DNA from: Planctomycetaceae bacterium
GTDB lineage: Bacteria > Planctomycetota > Planctomycetia > Pirellulales > Pirellulaceae
Reading direction: 5' to 3'
NCBI GenBank assembly: GCA_020638975.1
Contig: JACKHN010000018.1
Span: 67,647 to 131,646 of the forward strand
DNA length: 64,000 nt
Both the position numbers and the translations under genes were made by a program. Positions 40,501-49,500 of the stretch are shown piece after piece. The notes beneath the pieces were generated by a model. It made no database searches, was not told where the DNA came from, and saw only the letters and a program-made list of their open reading frames with translations. Position 1 is the first letter of the stretch. Each line of letters opens with the position of its first letter.

Positions 40501-43500
40501 AGCTGCACCGGACGCTTCAGCGCCAAGAAAAGTCGTGGATCTCCAGTCGCTCGGTTCCATTCTGAAGGCTGTGTCCGCCACGGAACCCTCTGATACGACG
40601 GCATCAGACAGCGCGTCCGACGCCCCCGTTGTAAACATCCAAAGCCAAGATCTTCTTCTGCACGCCAAAAAAGGCAGCGTCGGGGCTGCAGGTCTTCCTC
40701 TGACCGTCGCACTCACCGGCAACCTGGTCAACGTACTAGCCACCCAGGGCGTAGCGATTACCTCGGTCCAAGGCCCGCTGCATATTACCGACCGTGTGAC
40801 GACTCCGTACAAGGATATCACACTGACCGTCGAGGACACGGGTGCCACTCGCAACAACCAGAACCTTTCGCTGGCTGAGAACGCCTACATACAGACCGGC
40901 GATGGCGCAATTACGCTGATCGTTGCCAACAATCTGTCACTGCCCAAGGGTAGCAAATTGCAGGCTCCCAGAGGCCCCGTGACAATCAAGACTAACGACG
41001 AGAAATCGACTGACGTAGGCGGTGCCGGCGTCGTCATCGACTTGCAAGGCATCATCAAAGCCAATTCCGTTGACATCACAACCAGCGATCGGCGTCCTGA
41101 CACCGTCATCATTACCTCGGTTCAAGCCAACACGCCGACGACCGTGCAGACGCTGGGTGGTGAAGACATCGTATGCGTTAGCTCGATGGCACGGCCAGAG
41201 CACTGCTCGTCGGATGCCGCCGATGCCACGGTCGTTGAAATCGCTGCGCTTCAACATTTCTCCTCGCACCCGTCAACAGCGACGAAAGAGAATTTGACGG
41301 ATGGAGACAGGTCTACCGGAGGTAGGACCAATAGTGTTCCGGGTGAATCTTTAGTAATCGATTTAGGTAGTCCAAAGTTAATTAACAGCATCTTCCTTGC
41401 TGCCTTAGACGGTGAAGATCAAGCAAGTAATCGTTTTGCGTTGGAGTACAGCGCGGACGGTGTGACTTCCAATTTGCTCAAAAGCGATCTAAGTGGCTCA
41501 TTCATTAAGAATGGGCGTGAGTTGAATTTTGACGAAATCACGGCTCGCTACATTCGATTACGGGTCTTGGAGGTTGGTCGTAATATTGCCATTAGTGAGT
41601 TCTCGGCCCGCTTGCGAACCGCCGGGGTTCTCAATAGCATCCGGTCGTCATTGACCGTCGATATGGGCGAGGGCACCAGTGACAGGCTCTGGCTGGATGA
41701 TGCTGGAGATAACATGCCCAACGTTGCCACGCTCACCAACGGCAACGTCGCTGGTTTGGGCATGGGTGACGAGCCGGATGAGATTACAGCGATTTCCTTC
41801 GGCCCCGTAAGGACTCCCGGTATTTCCTTCAGCAACGTCAGTGAGGTCGATCTCTACCTGGCCGGTGGCACTACGGTCAACGTGCTAGGCACCTCTTCCG
41901 AGTCCACCGAAACCTACATCCACTCGGGCACAACGGGAACGACCACGGTCAACATCCACAACGACGAGCGGAAGCTCGATGGCATCGTCGGCCCGATCAA
42001 GGTCTTGGGAACGAACACAGGACAAAGCATTGTCAATGTCGACGACCGTGGAGCTTCCATAAAACATTCATCACCTGGGACGCTCGAAAGAACAGAGATT
42101 TCAGGATTGGGGATGACCGGCCGGATCCATTTCGACGAGCAGATCAGCAAACTGAACCTCAAGCTGGGTCCCGCTGCGGATGGCTTCGAGGTGCGAGGTA
42201 TCAGTGTCGACACGACGATCGACAGCAATGACAGATTGGTGGTGACCGGCAATCTGGCGGACATTACCAACGAGCTCCTGGTACGCGGCAATGAGCTCGC
42301 CTCCAAACTGGAAGTCAATGCGACGTTAGAGGCGAGCAACCTGGTCGTCGACCGGCGAACGAATTCACGCGGAGTGTTAAGAGGCATCCCGAGTGAAATC
42401 GAATTCGAAGGCCTCGCCGGTTTGACGCTCAACTTGAGCAACGCGGACAGTGGCGATTCGCTTCTGATAGTTGATACCGTCGTTCCGACGACGGTCAACA
42501 CCAAGGGTGGTCACGACCGAGTCACGGTCGAAAACATCTCGCATCCCACGGAAATCAACCTGGGAACGAGCAGCAACAACGTCGCGGATCGGATCACCGC
42601 GCACGACAGCAACGCCATGCTGACGATTTCGGCCGACCCGCAGGGCAGCACTGGTTCCAGCATACTGATCCTCGATCGCAGCAATGTTCAGCAATCCGTA
42701 AAGGGCGAAGTCAAGAGTGGCGAGAAACTCGGCGAAGGTTCGCTGACCGGCTTCACTGCCGGACGTATTGACTTCAAAGACTTCGATGACGTTCAAGTCC
42801 TTCTTGGCGCAGGCAACGACGAGGTCGACGTCGATACGGATCCCGTTGGAGCGGATCTGTTGAAGCGCACCAAACTTGAATTACATGGCGAGGATGGAAA
42901 CGATTACTTCCGGCTGCACAGCATCAGCAAGACGGCAGAGACCGTCGTGTTTGGGAAAGATCACCATGACTCGGTCGAGGTCATAATCAAAGGGATCCCT
43001 GTCGCCGGGCAGTTCTCCAAGTTGGAAATAAATTTCGAGGGACTGATCGTCAATAATGAATCGAACACCCAGCCCGTCCATTGGATCGTTGAAGAAGGTT
43101 CTGTCAAAGTCGATCCAGTCGGCCCGGGCTTGGAACCATTCGAAGTGATTCATTCTGCCGGTGCCGAATTCGTCAAGATCCTGGGCGGTGCGGGGCAAGA
43201 CAACAAGCTCGATGTGCGCAGCGACGTGCGCACCGAAGGAACGATCAGGGGCAATAGTGTTGACTTGCGAGAAGGCATCGAGGTTCTTGATCCCAGGAAC
43301 CAATTCCAAGGGATTGACGACATTAGTGATGTTCAAGGCGGAATCACGTTTGATGACCTTGCCTCCAAAAACTCAAGCGGGCTGGGCAATACTTCCTATT
43401 CGGAAGACGGATTCAAACTCAGTCGAAACGATGGTCGGGTCGAGCTGACGTCGAACAACGGCCCCTTCAGTGCTTATGCCATGAACATTGTCGCGTCGGA

Positions 43501-46500
43501 AGCCGTGCCGATCACCTTCACCGGCAAGACGGTAACGGGGCACTCGTTCGACGTCGTGTGTCAGATTCCGCCACCGGTAGGTTCGACGACCGGTTGTTCT
43601 CCGGGTGCAGGCTTAAATGGAATCCACTTCGATTCGTTTAACAAGCCAGAATTGCACGCAGTTACCAAATTCAGTTGGGCCGAAAGCGTCGTTGTAGACA
43701 ACATCTTCGCAAAAGACGTGGCGATTGCCGGAGCGGAAGAGACCTTAACGGGACTTCCAACAACACAGAACTACCCCAGCCAGAAGACGACTTGGACGGT
43801 GAATCCGACAGAAGAATCCATTAACTTCTCGCCGGAGGGAAGCGAGTTCAGCAACTACCACAACGGAGACAACTTCTACGGGGTACCTCTTACCGTCACG
43901 AAGCACGCGAACGGGATCACGGAATTCCACTTCGCAGGTAATCTCACCATTCCTGCCGGGACGACGATTACATCCGCCAATTCCGACCGAGCATTTTCCT
44001 TCACAGCCCTCGGCGACGTCCACATCGAAGACAACGTCACCTTTGACATCAAGCCAGGCACTGCCGGCGGTGGGCAAGGAGGAACCGGGGGCGACAGGGG
44101 AATTGGCGGTATCGCGGGTAAAGGAAGTGCCGCAGGGTCCGGTGGGGCCGGAGGTGTTTTTTCCGGCACACAACAAAGAGAAGCTGGGGTGGCCGGAATG
44201 AGTGGCATACTAAGTTCGGACACAAAGGGTCAAGATGGCAGCGGAGGCAATGGCAATGGAACTGCTGGAACAATAGGAACTGCGGGACTCAACAGCGGCC
44301 AAACAGCCAGTGGCGCGGGCGGCGCCGGTGGGATCGGAGGGACGCACGGTGCGGGTGGAAATCGAAGCGACTCGGCCGGTGCCGCTGGCTCTGGCGCCGA
44401 ACAGCTCAAGACGGGGATCGCTGAGGATCTTATAGATAGAAACGGAAATAGCGGACACGATGGATCGGCTGCCTCGGGAAGCGGCGGAAACGGTGGTAAC
44501 GGAAGAGATGGGTTGCCTGGAAAAGACGGTAGTCCAGGGCTGAATACCGGAACGTCCCTCGTGATCAGCGGCGGCGATGGCGGCGGCGGTGGCGGCGGTG
44601 GTGGTGGTGGTGGCGGTGGTGGTGGTGGTGGTGGCGGAGCAGGCGGTGGCGGCGGCGGCTCTGGAAGCAACGGGCGCGACAGCGACTGTGTTTTTTTTGT
44701 CTGCAGTTGGGAATGGCCCGCTGGTGGGAAAGGCGGCGATGGTGGTAGCGGCGGAGCGGGAGGAAATGGAGGCAGTGGGGGCAACGGAGGAAGTAGTGGC
44801 AATGGTGGCGATGGTGGTGGCGCGTTTGAAATCATCGCAAAGGGACGACTCATTATTGGTGACAGCAAATTAATCGCGCCAGGCGAAGCAGGCACTTCTG
44901 CCGGAACGGCTGTGTCAGGAGGGACAGGAGAGCGCGGAGGTTATGGAGTCGCCGGAAAGGATGGAGATGACGGAGAAGTGTCAAAAGACGACCATAAGAA
45001 GGGTGGTAAAGGAGGTCGCGGGGGAGATGGCAGTGATGGTGGAAGAGGCGGAAGCGGTGGTAGCGGTACACCTGGCGGACAAGGCGCCGGTGGTGCCGGC
45101 GGCACAATCCGGTTGGTCGGCACCTACCTGGACGCGTCCAAGGCGACCATCAATCTCTCCGGCGGAAATGACAACGGCCCGGCACCGGATGGTCAAGCCG
45201 GACGCTTCCTCGTGGGTAGCAATACCGGAATCACGATCAGCGTCGACAAAAAATCGGTGACTCATGTCACGAACGTCCCAAACGTACTGGGAACGGAATT
45301 CGAGACGGGACCGCGACGTGAGAATACACATCTCAAAGCCTCATCTTCTGATTCGTTACTTCAAGCCCCAACTCCGCGCATCGCGGGGCTTGTCGGCGGC
45401 GCTGATGTGTATGGCTTGTTAACTCATACCGACAGTTCCAAGACCACGAGTTACAAGCCCGAACTCCAGCTCTACAGCAGTGACGATCTGTTGCAGGAAC
45501 TTACATCGACTCCGCCGAGCAGCGCAATCGCTGCGGTCGCTCGCTTCCACGCGGATCCAGCCACCGGCATCAAATACAAAGGATACGATGTGTTGGTGGT
45601 TGCGAATCTCACTGACATGCACCTTGCTGTTCCAGAACTGGGCGTTGTGGACGAACAAAGTGATTCGGAGTTCACCGAAAAGTTGCGCGCCGGCGGTACA
45701 CAGGGTGACCGAGCATTAACGTCCCTCCCGCCAAAATCGGTTTGGGCGACGTTGATTCCGGAGACTAACGTAAAAGTCAACGTCAAGCTGGACAAAACCG
45801 ACATCGTCGGTGCCCAGAAATTCCCTCATGTCTTCGATACAACGGACGGACAAGTACAATTCATCGATGTCCTTCGTCCGGACTTGGATCTCTATAAAAG
45901 GCTCGACGGCCTGGACGCGATCGCGCAAAGCCACGACGGCAACCACCTGTACGGTGTTTCGAGCACGAGCAAGGCACTCGTCGTCATCGATGCACACACA
46001 CGTGCTGAACTTCAGTTGTTTAAAGCGAGTGACGACCAATCAGCCAGCGTTCTCCAGCAACCCACGGCCGTCACCATTTCGCCTGACGGGACGCACGTCT
46101 ACGTCGTGGGCTCGGCGGGACACGGTGCGGTCTACGAACGCGAGGCGACGAACGGCAGGCTTCAACTTGTTCGTGAGTTTGATAGCGACATCAAGGAACC
46201 GGCGACTGTCGTTGCCACAGATTCCACGCTCTATGTTGGCGGCACCGGCGATGCCTCTGAGCAGGGACTGGTATCATTTGCACGCACCTCGCTGGATGGT
46301 AACTCCACGAAATTGGTCAATGAGAGTGTTGTCGATTTTGCATTGAGTCCAGACCAAAAGATTGCTTACGTGCTGGCCAACGACACCTTAAAAGTCGTTC
46401 AGCTCGATTCACAAACCATTTTGCAGACCCTGAATGGAAATGGTCTGGCTGGTGCTACGGGGATTGCGGTTAGCCCTGACAATCAACACGTCTACGTGAT

Positions 46501-49500
46501 CAATGCGAACGACGATCGCATGATGGTGTACAGCACGGCGAATATTGCCGACGCAGCGGGTGGCGAGTTTACGTCGGTCAGGCTCCGTCAGACCATTCAA
46601 AACGGCCGCGATGGCGTGCTGGGCATGTTAGCGCCTACGGATGTCGTCGGGATGACGCTGACCAATAACGGTGACGCAACAGTTTCGAGACAATTTGTGG
46701 TTGTGTCGGGGACCGAAGCGCTGGTCGTATTCGAGCAGAAAGAAGAAGAACTTGCATTCAAACAAGTCATTCGCAATGACACGGCCGGCACCAACAATTT
46801 GCTCTCCCCAACCTCGATGCTAGTCAGCCACGATGGCAAACAGCTGTTGGTGAGCACACAAGGGACTCACAGAGACGGCGTCCAGATTCCTGGTGGGCTC
46901 ATCACGTTCAACGAACTAGAACTGGATGATCAAACGCCGTTGCAACTCGTTGTACGGTTTGAAAACATCACGGAACTCAGCGTTAATACTGGGAAAGGGA
47001 GCGACATCCTGTCGATTGTCGAGACTCCGACCGTCGCTTCCACTCGCATTCATTCCGGCGGGGGAAATGACCTCGTTGTTGTTCAGGACCTACGCAACGG
47101 TGGTGTAGTTGTCGATTTGGGAGAGGGCGACGACCTAGCGCAACTCCGCGCCGCCACGACCCACGTGGGGGCCACTGTCGACATCTTCGGCGGCCAGGGT
47201 AAAGACGAGATTGATATTCAATTGCTAGGGCCTGGTGCGACTGCACGGGTCGGTGGAGGCGAGGGCAATGATCACTTCAGGGTCATCGGAAACAAGATCG
47301 ACAGCACGAGCAGCGTTCACCTTTATGGCGACGCGCTAGACGGCGAGAACCCCGTAACGCCAGGCAGCAATACGCTTGAATTTGACAGTCAGGGTCAGAC
47401 AGTCCAGAAGAATTCCGGCATCTGGAATTTGACGGGACATGGCAAGGTACACCTGACTGACATCGCCGATCCCAATCGCAAAGAAATCACTGCTCCGATC
47501 GTAGAATTCGAGTCCGATAACTATGAAATCCACGAGGGTGGCGAACTCAAGATCGGAGTCGAAGTTTCCAGCAGCACCGATCCTAGCAACCTAACAGTTC
47601 ATTGGGACCATGACGGAGATGGTCATTTCGGTGAACTCGCTGAGCTGGTCGGTAACCCACTGACGCTCAATTGGCGACAGCTTCGCAACCTTGGTCTTGG
47701 CGATGACGGCACGTTCCAGATCGGGGCTCGCGTGACCAACACGGATGGAGTGTCGACGTACGTCTACCAAACGCTCGTTATCAACGACACAACTCCCGAG
47801 ACGATCACTCCTGCTCCAGATCAGGCCCAAGTTGGAGAGCTGTATCGAATACCGCTTTCGTACTCTGATCATGGAGACGATTCCGTCACAAAATGGGTGG
47901 TGAATTGGGGTGACGGGTCGCCAGTGGAAGAATCTGGTCATGGAGCAGACTTCGCCGAACACCGCTACCACATGATCGGTGATGTTCATCTAACCATCAG
48001 TGCCGTCCACGATGATGGTCGGGTCGAGAAGCGATACGATGTCAAAGTGGTCGGCGATCCGGGGCAAATTATCGTGAGTGCTGGAGAACTGGTCGAGGGC
48101 CAGCCGCTGACTCTGACAGCCAGCGCAACGGGTAAGGTGTTGTCCTTCGGTTTGGATGTTAACCAGGATGGCAAGGTCGATGCCTTCAACAATGCCCCAC
48201 ATCCATGCGAAAGTGATCGAACCCGTTCCTGTGGTTCGTTCTCCTTATCTTGGGACGAGTTTAAAAGCATCACGAATTACACCGGAGATCCGATGCTGGA
48301 TAGCGCCGAATACTCGGCCAGCATCCATGCCATGTATGCGTCACCTGCCGGCGACGTGCAAAACTCAGTGATCTCGGCACCATTCGAGTTCACTGTTGCG
48401 AATGCTCTCCCCACCGGCGAGCTTGCCAATAGCGGCCCCGTCCAACAGGGCCGCCCAGTTCAGATCTCGTTCACCAACGTGAGTGATCCGTCAGGTGTGG
48501 GCGCGGACGGAATGGTCTACAGCTTTGATTTTGATGGCGATGGAGAATATGAAGTCAAAGATAGCACGTCGCCCACCGCTACGGCTCCCGCCAAATTCCA
48601 AAAGTTGGCCGGATCGCATATCGTCTTCGGGCGAATCACCGACAAGCGCGGCGGCAGCGTCGTCCTCAGCACCGAAGTGAAACTCACCGATCAGTTGCCG
48701 ATCATCACCGTGGAAGGCGCAACTGCCGCGAAGACCTTCGCGGAAGGCGAGACTGCCGCGAACGAGGGCGAGACTTACCAGCTTCGACTTCAAGCCAGCA
48801 ACCCAGGCGATCTCCCAATTGCCGACTGGCTAGTGGAATGGGGTGATGGAAGTGCCACAAGAACGCACGCCGAGCAACCCGTGCTGACTCATGTCTATCC
48901 GGACAACGGAGAATTCACCATTAGCGTAACCGCGATGGATACCGACGGGCTCGCCATCGAAGGCTTCAACGTTAAACGCTTTGATGGAAGCTACACGATG
49001 GCACAGGTCACACCTCCTGCAGCGGGTGAGGTGGAGATTGTAGCTGGAGGCAGCGATATCGTGGTCAGTACTGAGACGACGGAGTTGCTTCGTGTTCCAG
49101 GCGCTTCAATCCAGCGACTCCATTTCGTGGGCACACCGGGTGACGATACGGTCAATCTCGCGAATCTCGACACAATCTTCGCCGGGCTCGTCGAATGCAA
49201 TGCCGGCGCTGGCAAAGACACACTGCGTCTGACTGGCAGTGGTCAGGCCCTTGACCTCAGATCGATTTCACACGCCCTGCGGGAATTCGAGACGCTTGAC
49301 ATCATCGGCAGCGGCAACAATTCGTTGAAACTCGACATCGATGGAGTCCTTACTCTCTCGCAATCGACACGCACGTTGCGAGTGCGGCATGACGACGGCG
49401 ATGCCGTCGAGTATGGAGACGGATGGACCGTAGAAATGCCCCAAATCGTCGACAACCAATATGTTCATGTTCTACGGCAAGGCAAAGCCAAGATCGAAAT

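Noticed and set aside
22648..44895. Many minus-strand open frames of 100-290 codons inside the giant gene
   Set aside because: They mirror the repetitive, codon-biased coding strand and contain no domains; repeats on the plus strand reproduce them periodically.
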